A DNA stretch of 33,621 nt from an uncultured Clostridia bacterium (GTDB lineage: Bacteria > Bacillota > Clostridia > Oscillospirales > Oscillospiraceae). A program made the translations under genes and the position numbers. Of this stretch, positions 1 through 7,427 are shown piece after piece. Below the pieces are notes generated by a model. The model saw only the letters and a program-made list of their open reading frames with translations, was not told where the DNA came from and did no database searches. Position 1 is the stretch's first letter; every line of letters starts with the position of its first letter. The stretch is taken from positions 1-33,621 of the forward strand of contig CAMWSZ010000001.1 of assembly GCA_947177005.1 (NCBI GenBank). The letters are read 5' to 3'.

Positions 1-2
1 GC

Positions 3-653
3 TATCCCCATCTGAACGTCAAAATCGGCGCTACCCACGGCGGTATCTCCGTGGGTGAGGACGGCGCGTCTCATCAGTGCTGCGAGGATTTCGCACTCAT
101 GCGCACTATCCCCGGCATGACCGTCATGTGCCCCTCTGACGATGTGGAAGCCCGGCAAATGGTGAAGGCCGCCTATGAATTGGACGGCCCCGTCTATATG
201 CGCTTCGGCCGCGCCGCTACGCCCGTCTTCCATGACGAGTCCTATCAGTTCATACCCGGCAAAGGCGAGGTCCTTCAGGACGGCACCGATATCGCTGTCA
301 TCGCCACCGGCATCATGGTCCCGGAGGCTATTGCAGCCGGTAAAGCCTTGGCTGAGACCGGAATCTCCGCCCGTATCATCAATATGCCTACCATTAAACC
401 GTTGGATGAAGAGCTGGTTTTGAAGGCCGCCGCCCAGTGCCGCAAAATCATCACGGTTGAGGAACACAGCGTCATCGGCGGTTTGGGTGAGGCGGTTTGC
501 AGCGTCCTCGCCGAAAACTGCCCTGTCCCGGTCAAGCGAATCGGCGTCAACGACGAGTTCGGTCACTCCGGTCCCGCCGCCGCCTTGCTGGAACAGTTCG
601 GCTTGTGTGCTGATAATATCGTTGCCCAAGCAAAAAAACTGCTGGAAAATTAA
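3..653 (+). CDS. Transketolase C-terminal subunit (5'-partial)
   Basis: The reading frame is open from the left edge, so the true start lies outside the window; 216 residues are visible. The protein is the pyrimidine-binding and C-terminal part of a split transketolase, or a close DXS-like relative. It contains GATHGGISVGEDGASHQ followed by EDFALMRTIPGMTV and CPSDDVEA, which are hallmarks of the Pyr domain, and then a C-terminal domain with the TVEEHSVIGGLGEAV segment. Transketolase moves two-carbon ketol units in the non-oxidative pentose phosphate pathway using thiamine diphosphate. In many Firmicutes it is made as two adjacent genes, and the N-terminal subunit gene would be expected just to the left. 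Strong terminators follow. It is a host housekeeping gene and marks the chromosomal left flank of the prophage-like module. Confidence 0.93.
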   Translation, partial: YPHLNVKIGATHGGISVGEDGASHQCCEDFALMRTIPGMTVMCPSDDVEARQMVKAAYELDGPVYMRFGRAATPVFHDESYQFIPGKGEVLQDGTDIAVIATGIMVPEAIAAGKALAETGISARIINMPTIKPLDEELVLKAAAQCRKIITVEEHSVIGGLGEAVCSVLAENCPVPVKRIGVNDEFGHSGPAAALLEQFGLCADNIVAQAKKLLEN

Positions 654-680
654 TTGAGATAAGTCCCCGTGGACGCTGAA

Positions 681-710
681 AGGGCTGACTGGTTAAAACC
701 AGTCAGCCCT
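681..710. terminator. Stem-loop after transketolase gene
   Basis: A near-perfect inverted repeat, AGGGCTGACTGG paired with CCAGTCAGCCCT across a TTAAAA loop, lies 27 bases after the transketolase stop. No T-run follows directly, so alone it is either an mRNA-stabilising hairpin or part of a two-hairpin terminator with the next stem at 725-750. Confidence 0.55.
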
Positions 711-724
711 CAGCCGGTCCTAAA

Positions 725-750
725 AGCTCAACTATTGTTGGGCTTTTTTT
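725..750 (+). terminator. Rho-independent terminator between convergent genes
   Basis: AGCTCAAC pairs with GTTGGGCT (one G:T pair) across a TATT loop and is followed by seven T residues. Read on the minus strand the same stem is followed by TTTTA, so it may also stop the DUF5067-type gene that ends at 762. It separates host transcription from the prophage-like module. Confidence 0.8.
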
Positions 751-761
751 CCTTTCTGCGC

Positions 762-1655
762 TCAGTTCAGCGACGGTACGTCGTACTCCTTTACTACCGC
801 GTCCTTCGTGTGGCTTAAAAACTCCGATACCTCAAAGGTCAAGCTCGCCTCCGCGTCCGTCAGCAAAAACGCCCGCTGCACTAGCTGCGTCTCTCCAGGC
901 TCTACCGTCCGGGACGCCGACTCCGCATCGTAGGCCGCCCCCGCGTCTACCTGCGCCGACGTCAGCTGCTCCCCGCCCTGGTACGCACGCTCTATCAACA
1001 TCACCATCGCACTCGCCGCCGCCGGACTGTTGTTCGTCCAGCTGTACGTCACGATCACCGCCGGCGCCCCCGTGATGTCCTCACTCAGCGACGCGCCCCC
1101 AATCTCTATATGATACTCTCCTATATCCCCAGATTCCATATACCGGTTGTTCGTGGGAGCCGCCGGGCCGTTTTGTACCTTGTCCTCATACCCCCACTCA
1201 CGCCGCTCCGCTTCTACCTCCGTCCCGCCGGATTTGTACGTCAGCAGGCCGTCCTTATACGTGAATTTCTTCGTCTTGTCCGTCTCCCCTGACTCCGATT
1301 CCCCGGTCCGCTCCCTGTCGTTGACAGACTTCCAGCGGTATGGCTCCCGGGCGTTCGCCGGGGCCTCGTAGGTCCCCGCCCAATATAATGCGTAGCCTTC
1401 GCCGCCCTCCGGCACCCAGTATACCTCTATCGTGTCCGCCGTGATCCGGATCACCTGCCGCTGTACATCCTCCGGCGTGTTCTTCTGCATCCACTCACCC
1501 GTCAGATCCAGCGGCTCTACCGGCCCGTTCTCCGCTACCTGCCGGGGACTCTCCTGGTTGATTACCGCGCTGATCATCTTATACAGCACCCCCGCCTCCA
1601 ATACCATTATCACAAGCAGTACCACTGTTATAACCAGCGTCACAATCCTCTTCAT
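762..1655 (-). CDS. Membrane-anchored DUF5067-type protein
   Basis: The 297-residue protein has an uncleaved signal anchor or signal peptide at residues about 4-30 (hydrophobic VTLVITVVLLVIMVLEAGVL) with no lipobox cysteine. A polar linker and a first beta-rich region (DLTGEWMQ...) resembling a lipocalin-like or stress-response fold come next. The C-terminal half resembles DUF5067: an IEIGGASLSED segment, then AVIVTYSWTNNS and late beta strands. It should sit outside the membrane. Such proteins are found beside repressors in clostridial prophages and may be lysogenic-conversion (moron) genes; no molecular function is established. It lies downstream of the repressor on the same strand but is separated from it by a hairpin terminator, so expression in the lysogenic state is likely but possibly low. 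The ATG is preceded by AAGGGGA. Confidence 0.75.
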   Translation of the reverse strand: MKRIVTLVITVVLLVIMVLEAGVLYKMISAVINQESPRQVAENGPVEPLDLTGEWMQKNTPEDVQRQVIRITADTIEVYWVPEGGEGYALYWAGTYEAPANAREPYRWKSVNDRERTGESESGETDKTKKFTYKDGLLTYKSGGTEVEAERREWGYEDKVQNGPAAPTNNRYMESGDIGEYHIEIGGASLSEDITGAPAVIVTYSWTNNSPAAASAMVMLIERAYQGGEQLTSAQVDAGAAYDAESASRTVEPGETQLVQRAFLLTDAEASLTFEVSEFLSHTKDAVVKEYDVPSLN

Positions 1656-1692
1656 TTCCCCTTGCTCCCTTCTTTTCTTTCATACTTATTTC

Positions 1693-1721
1693 AAAACCGG
1701 TTCCCTTTTTGTGGAACCGGT
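1693..1721 (-). terminator. Terminator of the repressor gene
   Basis: ACCGGTTCC pairs perfectly with GGAACCGGT across an eight-base loop. On the minus strand the stem is followed by TTTT. It lies directly after the repressor stop codon and before the DUF5067-type gene. Confidence 0.75.
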
Positions 1722-1725
1722 CTCT

Positions 1726-2082
1726 TTATGTCCGCAGATCTTCCGCTATCTCCTCCAGTATCCTCCACTGCTCCGGCGTCAGACGCGACAGCGTCCCCAG
1801 CAGCCGGCGGCGGAAATCCGCCTCCCCTGACAATACTTCACCAAAAAACGCCCCCAGCGCTTCATCCTCTGTCCGTGACATGTACATCTCCCCTTCGCCT
1901 GTCCGCAGCCAGTGCTCGGAAACGTCAAATTCCCGGCACACCGACAGGATTACTGCCTCCGACGGCGTGCGTACCCCTGTCTCATAATTCGCTATCGTGC
2001 TCCCCCGCACCCCTATGCGCGACCCAAACTCCGCCTGCGTCAGTCCCTCCATCGCCCGGAGTGCCTTGATTTGCTGTTCCAT
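1726..2082 (-). CDS. XRE-family phage repressor (CI-like)
   Basis: This is a 118-residue DNA-binding protein. Residues about 5-60 form a Cro/CI helix-turn-helix: LTQAEFGSRIGVRGSTIANY is followed by the TPSEAVILSVCREFDVSEHWL extension typical of clostridial and lactococcal phage repressors. The rest is a short acidic, helical C-terminus with no S24 LexA-like peptidase domain, so derepression by RecA-stimulated self-cleavage is not expected. The ATG at 2082 is chosen because AAGGAAG lies just upstream; a longer frame continues to 2196 but would run through the promoter. It is transcribed away from the late operon and probably controls both divergent promoters. Confidence 0.88.
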   Translation of the reverse strand: MEQQIKALRAMEGLTQAEFGSRIGVRGSTIANYETGVRTPSEAVILSVCREFDVSEHWLRTGEGEMYMSRTEDEALGAFFGEVLSGEADFRRRLLGTLSRLTPEQWRILEEIAEDLRT

Positions 2083-2109
2083 TTCTTCCTTCCCCCCTGC
2101 TTTTTTTGT

Positions 2110-2138
2110 ATTATACCCGCTGATTCTCACATTGTCAA
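2110..2138 (-). promoter_or_regulatory. Sigma-A promoter of the repressor
   Basis: Read on the minus strand: TTGACA at 2138-2133, a 17-base spacer, then TATAAT at 2115-2110. Both hexamers are perfect consensus. The segment right after the -35 contains an ATGTGA half-site similar to the one in the divergent operator, which fits autoregulation. Confidence 0.85.
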
Positions 2139-2189
2139 TCCGATGAATCTTACTTTTCTCTTTTTTCTTTGCTCCGTGAAAGAAATCTC

Positions 2190-2218
2190 TTGACAAATCT
2201 TGCTTTGTGATATATAAT
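2190..2218 (+). promoter_or_regulatory. Sigma-A promoter of the late operon
   Basis: TTGACA at 2190-2195, a 17-base spacer and TATAAT at 2213-2218: perfect consensus, facing away from the repressor promoter. A promoter this strong must be repressed in the resting state. It reads straight into the packaging genes, with no early genes in between. Confidence 0.85.
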
Positions 2219-2231
2219 CTTCACATAGCAA
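2200..2231. promoter_or_regulatory. Candidate repressor operator over the late promoter
   Basis: TTGCTTTGTGA at 2200-2210 and TCACATAGCAA at 2221-2231 form an inverted repeat (one mismatch per half-site) around a ten-base centre that contains the -10 box. Binding there would block RNA polymerase. The likely ligand is the neighbouring XRE repressor; this is inferred from position and symmetry. Confidence 0.65.
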
Positions 2232-2253
2232 ACAAGAAAGGTTGTGATGCCAA

Positions 2254-2493
2254 TTGCATGAACACTGTCGGACGCTCGGAACCCTCTGCTGGTGCTGCCT
2301 GAACGCTTATGACGGGTGCTGCTGGAGCAGTCGCTTCCAGCCCGTCCGCGGGTGGGCCGCCCTCCGGTTGGATAACAGCTTTACCGTGCTGCGGTGCCCG
2401 CTGTTCCGCCTCGAGGACAGGTTCGAGCAGGAATACTTCAGGTTCCTTAAAAAATCCAAAAGCCTGCTGCGGGAGGTGATGTCGTGCGCGTGA
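2254..2493 (+). CDS. Small Cys-rich phage protein (putative zinc-binding)
   Basis: This is a 79-residue protein, first gene of the late operon. It has closely spaced cysteines (CRTLGTLCWCCLNAYDGCCWS) followed by FQPVRGWAA and later VLRCPLF. That arrangement resembles a small clostridial phage family of C..C.WS..F.PV.GW..(n)..CP.F type, here recalled by pattern only. Function is unknown; the cysteines could bind zinc. The start is uncertain: TTG 2254 is the only start codon found at the head of the frame, 12 bases after AAAGG. Two tiny overlapping frames precede it, ATG 2248 (four codons) and ATG 2258 (14 codons), which may couple or attenuate translation. It overlaps the next gene by ten bases. 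Confidence 0.6.
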   Translation: MHEHCRTLGTLCWCCLNAYDGCCWSSRFQPVRGWAALRLDNSFTVLRCPLFRLEDRFEQEYFRFLKKSKSLLREVMSCA

Positions 2494-2654
2494 TCCCTAA
2501 CCGCAGAAGATACGGTCCGGAGGGAATCGAACCGGTGGAATCCTTCGTCAGCTGCGCGCTGTGCGGGGAAGATATCCCGCGCTGCCCTGCCTTCCTGCAT
2601 GGCCTGCCCGTCCATCCCGCCTGCCTCGAAAGGCTGGGTGATGAGATCCTATGA
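2484..2654 (+). CDS. Small CxxC...HxxC zinc-finger-like protein
   Basis: This is a 56-residue frame starting with GTG, seven bases after a good GGGAGG site. It ends in ATGA overlap with the small-terminase-like gene, as expected for translational coupling. The basic N-terminus (RVIPNRRRYG) is followed by SCALCGED and later LPVHPACLERL, which together give a C-x2-C ... H-x2-C pattern suggesting a single zinc-binding knuckle. A DNA- or terminase-binding role is possible from its position. I do not recognise a named family. Confidence 0.6.
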   Translation: MRVIPNRRRYGPEGIEPVESFVSCALCGEDIPRCPAFLHGLPVHPACLERLGDEIL

Positions 2655-2974
2655 GTAAGGCCGACGACCGGAAAGTCGAAAAAGCGCTCCTGAAAAAAGC
2701 CCTGGGATATACCGAGGATGTCGCCAAAACCTATAAGCTGAAACGTATCGAGTATCAGGACGGAAAAAAAGTCCTTGAGGTCGAGGAGCTCGCGCAGGGC
2801 GTTGACCAGACCTTCGTCCCACCTGACCTCGCTTCCCAGATCTTTTGGCTCAAAAACCGAAAGCCCAAAGAGTGGAAAGAAAAAGTCAGCGATAACCTCG
2901 AACAGGAATCGGCTGAGCTGTTCGATCATCTCATGAGAGAATTTAAAGATGAAGTTGAGCGCGAAACAGATTGA
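2651..2974 (+). CDS. Small-terminase-like protein lacking N-terminal HTH
   Basis: This is a 107-residue protein directly before the large terminase and overlapping it by 26 bases. It matches in pattern the C-terminal part of a clostridial small-terminase family: VEKALLKKALGY, a charged stretch, then PPDLASQIFWLKNRKPKEWKEK. Relatives usually begin with an HTH domain of roughly 60-80 residues that recognises DNA; here the ATG lies just before the post-HTH helix, so that domain is absent. The remaining part would serve oligomerisation and contact with the large subunit. The missing recognition domain may mean weak sequence specificity in packaging, as reported for gene transfer agents. Confidence 0.72.
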   Translation: MSKADDRKVEKALLKKALGYTEDVAKTYKLKRIEYQDGKKVLEVEELAQGVDQTFVPPDLASQIFWLKNRKPKEWKEKVSDNLEQESAELFDHLMREFKDEVERETD

Positions 2975-4157
2975 GTTCCTTAAAAATTGCAGCCATCGCT
3001 GGAATTTTAAGGGCGGCGCCGTCAGAAGCGGCAAAACCTTCCTCGATTTCCACCGCGTAATCCCTATGCGCATCTGGGAGCGCCGCGGAAAAGCAGGTCT
3101 CGTTGTCCTCATCGGCGTGAGCCGCGGCACCGTCGAACGCAACGTGCTGGCCCCTATGCGCGATGTCTTCGGCCCTCGCTGCGTCGGTCTAACCGGCGCG
3201 GACGGTTTCGTGACCCTGTTCGGCGAAAAATGCTGCGTCATGGGCGCCGGTAACGCAGGTCAGGTCCCTAAAATCAGAGGCGCGTCCCTCAAATACTGCT
3301 ACGGCGATGAGGTCGCTGACTGGAATCAGGAGGTGTTCGAACTCCTGAAAAGCCGTCTCGACCGGGAGTACTCCTGCTTCGACGGCACCTTTAATCCCCA
3401 GCACCCCGGCCATTGGCTGAAATCCTTCCTCGACAGCTGCGCTGACCTCTACTGTCAAACGTATTCCCTGGACGATAACCCCTTCCTCCCGGTTTCCTTC
3501 CGGGAAAACCTTAAAAAAGAATACGCCGGTACCGTGTTCTACGACCGCTATATCCTCGGTAAATGGACTTTGGCTGAGGGCCTCGTCTACCCTATGTTCC
3601 GTGAACAGCTCCATGTCGTCGATGCCGTGCCGGGTGCCGCCGCCAGATTCGGTAAGTGGTACATAGCCGTCGATTACGGCACCGTCAATCCTACCGCCGC
3701 CGGTTTGTGGTGCGTCTGGCAGGACCAAGCCTGGATGTCCAATGAGTACTACTATGACAGCAGAAAATTTTTAAAACGACGCACCGATGAGGAACATTAC
3801 GCCCAAATCGAAAAATTGGCCGGAAATACCAAAATCGAACGGATCATTGTGGATCCCTCCGCCGCCAGCTTTAAAGAAACTATCCGGCGGCATGGCCGCT
3901 TCGCCGTCTGGGATGCCGATAACAGAGTATTGGACGGTATCCGTTTGACCGGCTCTCTCCTCCAAAATCAGAAAATCAAGTTCTGCCGGTGCTGCCACGG
4001 CCTGCTGGACGAGTTTTACGCCTACCGCTGGGATCTCAATGCCCCGAATGATGCCGTGATCAAAGAGTTCGATCACGGTATGGACCAGATGCGCTACCTC
4101 GCCGCTACGGTGCTCGCAAAACAGCTCCGGTTCGCAAAAAACCTGGAAAGGAGATGA
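2949..4157 (+). CDS. Phage terminase large subunit (PBSX/Terminase_3 type)
   Basis: This 402-residue DNA-packaging motor has an N-terminal ATPase and a C-terminal nuclease. Walker A is GGAVRSGKT at residues 22-30; the Walker B/catalytic region is CYGDE around 117-121. The RuvC-like nuclease is shown by YIAVDYGTVNPTA near 236, IIVDPSAASF near 300 and an acidic DHGMDQMRY near the C-terminus. The type resembles PBSX XtmB and SPP1-like terminases, which usually package by headful cutting. Length is normal, all key residues are present and the gene looks functional. Confidence 0.95.
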   Translation: MKLSAKQIEFLKNCSHRWNFKGGAVRSGKTFLDFHRVIPMRIWERRGKAGLVVLIGVSRGTVERNVLAPMRDVFGPRCVGLTGADGFVTLFGEKCCVMGAGNAGQVPKIRGASLKYCYGDEVADWNQEVFELLKSRLDREYSCFDGTFNPQHPGHWLKSFLDSCADLYCQTYSLDDNPFLPVSFRENLKKEYAGTVFYDRYILGKWTLAEGLVYPMFREQLHVVDAVPGAAARFGKWYIAVDYGTVNPTAAGLWCVWQDQAWMSNEYYYDSRKFLKRRTDEEHYAQIEKLAGNTKIERIIVDPSAASFKETIRRHGRFAVWDADNRVLDGIRLTGSLLQNQKIKFCRCCHGLLDEFYAYRWDLNAPNDAVIKEFDHGMDQMRYLAATVLAKQLRFAKNLERR

Positions 4158-4159
4158 AT

Positions 4160-5530
4160 ATGTCGTTCGCTGAACGAATGAAAAATTTGTTTGAAAGGTG
4201 GTTCGGTATGGGTATCGCAAATAACCCCTCTGACGCTATCTCCCCCGCTATGCAGGAGGCCAGAAACCTCTGGTGGCAGATGTATGTCAACCGGCCCCCC
4301 TGGGCCGACTGCGAGGTCCGACCCCTGGGCCTCCCCGGCGCACTGGGCAGGGAACTCGCCCGGCATGTCCTCTCGGAATTCTCTGTCCGCGTCTCCGGCG
4401 GAGAACGCGCCCGCTTCCTCAACGATCAATTGCGCGAGGCCGGGAAAAATTTCTGCCGCTGCCTCGAACTGGGCCTCTGCCTCGGCGGCATCGCCCTTAG
4501 ACCCTATCTCGATCACGGCAGATTGTTCGTCGATATCTCCGCCGTCAATTTCTTGCCTACCCGGTTCGACGGAACCGGTAAAGCCGTGGGCGGCCTCTTT
4601 AAAAGCAACCCCGTCAGAGAGGGCAACCGCTTCTTCGTCCGGCTCGAATCCCATGACTTTATTTCCCGCCCCGGCGGTGAACAGGTCTATGTCATCCGCA
4701 ACAGAGCATTCGTGAGCAATATCGACGGCTGCATCGGCTCCGAGGTGCCCCTGTCGGAAGTCTCCGCCTGGAAAGACCTCGAACCCGAAACCTGTATCCA
4801 AGACCTGACCCACCCCCTCTTCGCTTACTTTAAGCCGCCCGTCAGCAACGATATCGACCCCGAGTCCCAGTTGGGCGTTTCCGTCTACGGCGGCGCAGCC
4901 GCAGAACTTATCCGGCAGGCCGATGAGCAGTGGAAACTCCTGCGCTGGGAGTACGCCAGCGGTAAACGGAGGGTCTATGTGGACGGTATCAGTGAGGAGC
5001 AGTTCGATGACGATATCTTCGTCGCCGGCCCCTTCTCCAGTGACGGAAACTTCTTTCAGGTCTTCAGCCCGGATTTCCGCGATGATCCCCTCTACAACGG
5101 CTTCCAGAGAATCTTGCAGAGAATCGAGTTCCAAACCGGCCTCGCTTACGGCACAATCTCCGACCCCCAGAGCGTCGAGAAAACCGCTACCGAAATCATC
5201 GCCGCTAAACACAGACAGTATGTCACGGAAAAGGGAATCCAAAAAGCTTTCCAGTCCGCTTTGGACGGCCTGCTGTTCGCTATGGATGCCTGGTGCGATC
5301 TGGCCGGTCTCGCTCCCCATGGCCCTTTCCAGACCCAGTACCACTGGGGCGACGGCGTCCTCGATGACCCCGAAACCAGACGCCTCGATATGTCCCTGGA
5401 TGCCGAACTGGTCGAGAAGGGCCTGCTCTTGCCCTGGGAGTTCCGTATGAAATGGTTCGATGAGGAGGAAGCAGCCGCTAAAGCACTGATTAATCAATCA
5501 ATCGGAAAGGAGTCTTCTTATGAATCGTGA
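4160..5530 (+). CDS. Phage portal protein
   Basis: This is a 456-residue portal of the SPP1/PBSX-like type, the dodecameric ring at the capsid vertex through which DNA enters and leaves. Recognisable features are an N-terminal WWQMYVNRPPW segment, a central domain ending in a QIDF-like region, EKTATEI near 345 in the helical stem/wing segment, and an acidic C-terminal helix. ATG 4160 is preferred over ATG 4154 because AAAGGAG ends at 4153, giving six bases of spacing. It follows the terminase directly and overlaps the scaffold gene by 11 bases. Confidence 0.9.
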   Translation: MSFAERMKNLFERWFGMGIANNPSDAISPAMQEARNLWWQMYVNRPPWADCEVRPLGLPGALGRELARHVLSEFSVRVSGGERARFLNDQLREAGKNFCRCLELGLCLGGIALRPYLDHGRLFVDISAVNFLPTRFDGTGKAVGGLFKSNPVREGNRFFVRLESHDFISRPGGEQVYVIRNRAFVSNIDGCIGSEVPLSEVSAWKDLEPETCIQDLTHPLFAYFKPPVSNDIDPESQLGVSVYGGAAAELIRQADEQWKLLRWEYASGKRRVYVDGISEEQFDDDIFVAGPFSSDGNFFQVFSPDFRDDPLYNGFQRILQRIEFQTGLAYGTISDPQSVEKTATEIIAAKHRQYVTEKGIQKAFQSALDGLLFAMDAWCDLAGLAPHGPFQTQYHWGDGVLDDPETRRLDMSLDAELVEKGLLLPWEFRMKWFDEEEAAAKALINQSIGKESSYES

Positions 5531-5984
5531 GTTCCTGGCCAGTCTCGGCCTCGATGAGCAGTTGATCGCCTCCGTTCTGGAGGAACACGAAAGGGATTTG
5601 TCCCTCCTGCGCCAGCAGTGCGGGGCCGCTGAGGCCGCGCTATCCGATATCCAGTACGACGCTGCCGTGCAGAACGCGGTGCGCTGCGGCCGCTTCAGCT
5701 CCAAGGCCGCGGAGAGAGATTTTACCGCACAGCTGAAAAATTTGAATCTGGAGGTGAAAAATGGTTCCTTAGCCGGTTTCGATGCGTTCCTTGAGGAACA
5801 AATGCGGAGCGATCCGGATGCCTTTGCCGCCGGTCACCCTGTGCCGAAATTCGTCGCCCCCGTTGGCCCCGGCGGCCATGGACAGGAGTCCGTACCCGGC
5901 AACATCAAACAGGCCCGCGAAATCGGCGCACGCCGCGCCGCCGCTATGCGCTCCTCCGGTGAGATCCTGAAAAATTTCCTGTAA
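5520..5984 (+). CDS. Phage scaffold protein (GP20-like)
   Basis: This is a 154-residue, mostly helical and charged protein with an N-terminal coiled-coil (LDEQLIASVLEEHERDLSLL) and a short basic C-terminal helix that could contact capsid protein. Length, composition and position between portal and major capsid match phage minor structural GP20-type scaffolds, which shape the procapsid and then leave it. An AAAGGAG site lies seven bases before ATG 5520. Confidence 0.78.
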   Translation: MNREFLASLGLDEQLIASVLEEHERDLSLLRQQCGAAEAALSDIQYDAAVQNAVRCGRFSSKAAERDFTAQLKNLNLEVKNGSLAGFDAFLEEQMRSDPDAFAAGHPVPKFVAPVGPGGHGQESVPGNIKQAREIGARRAAAMRSSGEILKNFL

Positions 5985-6004
5985 TGCGAAAGGAGTTGTC
6001 TGCT

Positions 6005-6346
6005 TTGAAAATGATCAAATCTTCTGTCGGGGCCGCCGTCAATATCCTCGCCTCCGACCTGTTCCAAGCCGTGCCCGTCACCGTTCAGGGTGATGCCCCT
6101 GTCCCCGCCGGTATGCCCCTCAGTTTCAATGGCTTATCCGTGCCCGCCGGCACCGGCGCGGACGGTATCCTGCTGTATGACGTCGATCCCACCGTCAACC
6201 CTAACGGTGCGCTCCTCGTGCAGGGCGTCGTCAATTGGCCGAAATGCATGGAACATGCCGGGGTCTCTGCCGCCGCCGCTACTATGAAAACTGTTTTGCC
6301 CGGTATCGTGTTCCGCGAAAATACCGGCGTTACGCCGGATGCTTAA
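6005..6346 (+). CDS. Head decoration/stabilisation protein
   Basis: This is a 113-residue small beta-rich protein with APVPAGMPLSF, GILLYDVDP and ALLVQGVVNW, resembling lambda gpD-like or head-fibre-type decoration proteins that bind the expanded capsid. TTG 6005 is favoured as start, nine bases after AAAGGAG (5989-5995). An in-frame ATG at 5984 lies before that site and would need no RBS of its own, and ATG 6011 is the next alternative. It sits directly before the major capsid gene, the usual place for such proteins. Confidence 0.7.
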   Translation: MKMIKSSVGAAVNILASDLFQAVPVTVQGDAPVPAGMPLSFNGLSVPAGTGADGILLYDVDPTVNPNGALLVQGVVNWPKCMEHAGVSAAAATMKTVLPGIVFRENTGVTPDA

Positions 6347-6359
6347 AGGAGGCTTTTCT

Positions 6360-7427
6360 ATGAATCTCAAAGAGTTCTTTACCCCGCAGGCCGTCGCCGC
6401 CAACTGGGCCGCCGTCAACGCGCAGGCCGCCCCCTATCTGGGCGCGGGCCTCTTCCCAGCCCGCAAAAAAGCCGGCCTCGACCTGACCTGGCTCAAAGGC
6501 GCTAAGGGCTTGCCCGTGTCCCTTATGCCCGCCGCCTTCGACGCCAAAGCTCCCCTCCGCGACAGAATCGGCTGCGATAAGCTGGAGGCCGAAATGCCCT
6601 TCTTCCGTGAGGGCTTTAAGCTCAAGGAACGCGACCGGCAGGAGCTGCTCCGCTCCGTTGACGCCTCCGACCCCTATGCCCTCGCTATGATGGAACGCCT
6701 CTTCGAGGATACCTGTGAGCTGATTGAAGCCGCTAATGTCGTCCCGGAACGCATGATCTGCCAGCTCCTCTTCCCCGAAAACGGTAATATGATGATCTCT
6801 ATCCGCGCCAACGGCGTCGATTATTCCTACAACTACGATGAGGACGGCTCCTGGAAGAAAAATCATTTCGTCCAGCTCTCCGGCAGCGACTGCTGGTCCA
6901 ACGCAAACTCCGCTGACCCCTTCCGGGACTTCAAAAACGCCAGAGATCTGGTGCGGCAGGCGTCCGGCGTTGAGCTCACTACCGCTATCATGTCCACCAA
7001 TACCTTCGAATTGCTCGCCGCCTCCGACGCCGTCAAGGACCGCTTCCTCAGCGCGTTCAGCATCCCCCGCGGCTTCCTGTTCGAGGAGGATGTCAAAACC
7101 GTTATCAAAGGCGCCGCTAAAATGCAGATCGCTCTCTATGACCGTATGTACCGGGATGAAAACCATACCGCCCACCCATTCGTCCCCGACGGCTATGTCT
7201 GCCTCGTCCCAGACGGTACACTCGGCGCTACCTGGTACGGTACTACCCCGGAAGAAGCAGACCTCTCCGCTGCACAAAACGCTGATGTCGCTATCGTCAA
7301 TACCGGCGTCGCCGTGTCCAGAATCGTCGGGGAACATCCCGTCAACCTCAATACCTTCGTGTCCGAAATCGTCCTCCCCTCCTTTGAACGCATGGATGAG
7401 GTCGTCGTGCTGAAGGTGTCCGCATGA
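6360..7427 (+). CDS. Major capsid protein (gpE family)
   Basis: This 355-residue protein builds the icosahedral head. It matches the phage major capsid protein E family (PF03864 type, HK97 fold): an N-terminal FFTPQAVAANW segment, an RERDR-like stretch in the E-loop/spine region, and C-terminal YVCLVPDGTLG and VAVSRIVGEHPVN strands. ATG 6360 follows AAAGGAGG with good spacing. The gene is full length and next to its scaffold and decoration genes. Confidence 0.9.
   Translation: MNLKEFFTPQAVAANWAAVNAQAAPYLGAGLFPARKKAGLDLTWLKGAKGLPVSLMPAAFDAKAPLRDRIGCDKLEAEMPFFREGFKLKERDRQELLRSVDASDPYALAMMERLFEDTCELIEAANVVPERMICQLLFPENGNMMISIRANGVDYSYNYDEDGSWKKNHFVQLSGSDCWSNANSADPFRDFKNARDLVRQASGVELTTAIMSTNTFELLAASDAVKDRFLSAFSIPRGFLFEEDVKTVIKGAAKMQIALYDRMYRDENHTAHPFVPDGYVCLVPDGTLGATWYGTTPEEADLSAAQNADVAIVNTGVAVSRIVGEHPVNLNTFVSEIVLPSFERMDEVVVLKVSA

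Noticed and set aside
4094..5497. Long minus-strand open frame of 467 codons opposite the portal gene.
   Set aside because: It is an antisense shadow caused by the GC-rich codon style; the plus-strand portal has RBS, operon overlaps and clear family features. The same holds for the 335-codon minus-strand frame at 6330-7337 opposite the capsid gene.
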